From CAZFHZ01 sp964519015 (GTDB taxonomy: Bacteria; Blakebacterota; Blakebacteria; Blakebacterales; CAYUVJ01), in the NCBI GenBank assembly GCA_964519015.1, contig CAZFHZ010000035.1, forward strand, positions 1-30,948: a stretch of DNA of 30,948 nucleotides, written 5' to 3'. The notes beneath the pieces were generated by a model that searched no databases, was not told where the DNA came from, and worked only from the letters and a program-made list of their open reading frames with translations. Shown here in pieces: positions 30,273-30,948 of this stretch (position 1 is the first letter of the stretch; each line of letters opens with the position of its first letter). The position numbers and the translations under genes are program-made.

Positions 30273-30948
30273 ATGGCCCATCGTCGTTGGAAGAAACTCG
30301 GCGAGATCCTGATCGCCCAGAATCTGATCACCAGCCGGCATCTGGCGCAGGGGCTGGAGGAGCACCGCCGGACCGGAGTGAGCCTGGGGACCGTGCTGGT
30401 CAATCTCGGCCACATCAGCCAGGACGACCTGACCGGTGTGCTGGGGGAGCAGATCCAGCTCAAGCAGCGTAAACCGCTCGGCGAGATCATGGTCGAGCAC
30501 GGTCTGCTGACGCCCACCCAGGTGGAGGAGGGGCTGACCGAGCAGAAGCTGACCGGCGACCAGCTCGGGAAGTGCATCACCCNNNNNNNNNNCGCCTGGG
30601 CTTTTTGACCGAGGAGCGGCTGGTAGGGGTGCTGGCTGCCCAGATGGACGTCCAGCACGTGGTGCTGGAGCACTTCATCTTCGACCGGGCGCTGCTCAAG
30701 ACCATCCCCGAGGAGATGCTGCGCCAGTACGGCGTCATGCCGCTGTACGAGTCCAACGATGTGCTCACCATGGCCATGGCGGACCCGACCAACCTGCGGG
30801 TGATCGACATCCTCAAGTTCAAGACCGGCAAGGAGATCGAACCGGTCATCGCGTCCGAGAAGAGCATCCAGTCGGCCATCGAGCGCAACTACTCGAGCAA
30901 CATCGAGCGGATGACCGAACTGCTGCAGGAAGCCGAGAACCACGAACT
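30273..30948 (+). CDS. pilB: Type IV pilus assembly ATPase PilB, N-terminal part (cut by window end)
   Basis: The ATG at 30273 has CGAGGAA before it. The visible part is the GspE/MshEN N-terminal region: LGEILIAQNLITSRHLAQGL, then LGTVLVNLGHISQDDLTGVL and LGEIMVEHGLLTPTQVEEGL, three related repeats, then a GspE_N domain (IPEEMLRQYGVMPLYESNDVLTMAMADPTN). The ATPase core lies beyond the window. Such N-terminal repeats can bind cyclic-di-GMP in MshE/PilB proteins. The reading frame shifts across the 10-N gap (30583-30592). Joining the flanks with one shared base gives an uninterrupted GKCITRLGFLTEERL, so the gene is probably intact and the gap artificial. Confidence 0.88.
30583..30592. other. 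Short assembly gap (10 N)
   Basis: Ten-base placeholder inside pilB. Frame analysis requires a true length of 2 modulo 3, which includes -1, meaning the flanks overlap by one C. So ten is not the real length. Confidence 0.95.

Overview
The window is a GC-rich bacterial scaffold segment, probably from a metagenome bin, with four runs of N: two of 100 and two of 10. Lipoprotein signals, a PilB-type type IV pilus ATPase, a membrane pyrophosphatase and exported propeller proteins point to a diderm bacterium. The secreted PKD/propeller protein ending in a WPRFQHNALNMG-like tail resembles proteins I associate with FCB-type candidate phyla. That placement is a weak inference, as no rRNA or other marker is present.

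Region 1 (about 1-10.1 kb) looks accessory. It holds an exported metallophosphoesterase and a sialidase-like protein that overlap tail to tail, a RHH/ParE-type toxin-antitoxin pair, a broken TolB-like propeller gene, a secreted ankyrin-propeller fusion, a HigBA-type pair, an IS91-family transposase tail and a large PKD-domain/PQQ-like propeller protein. By eye its GC is lower than that of the rest. Between these genes lie four direct-orientation copies of the last 8 to 45 codons of a gamma-glutamyltransferase (ggt) gene. Two of them also carry a shared 3'-flanking sequence. The only full-length ggt in the window sits at the right edge of this region.

Region 2 (20.6 to 10.1 kb, minus strand) is the most interesting part. 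It is a compact ten-gene run: capB/pgsB-like ligase, capC/pgsC-like membrane protein, a PgsW-like 'poly-gamma-glutamate system protein', an exported DUF6305-like protein, a TRAP/ion-transporter-type permease, a 55-residue membrane protein, a zinc carboxypeptidase/aspartoacylase-like protein, a C69 Ntn-hydrolase, a stand-alone GuaA-type ATP pyrophosphatase and a lipoprotein ggt. Together they look like a system that polymerises a gamma-linked glutamate-type polymer, moves it or its breakdown products across the membrane, and degrades it. No CapA/PgsA homologue is present in the window.

Region 3 (20.7-31 kb) is ordinary-looking chromosome. It carries a six-bladed-propeller lipoprotein, a VapBC pair with a clear promoter/operator, a geranylgeranyl-reductase-family flavoprotein divergent from a PflX-like radical SAM protein, a PHP-domain lipoprotein, a nucleoside deaminase, a potassium-dependent-type membrane pyrophosphatase (hppA), an alpha/beta hydrolase and the start of pilB, which runs off the end. 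No tRNA, rRNA or CRISPR array was seen.
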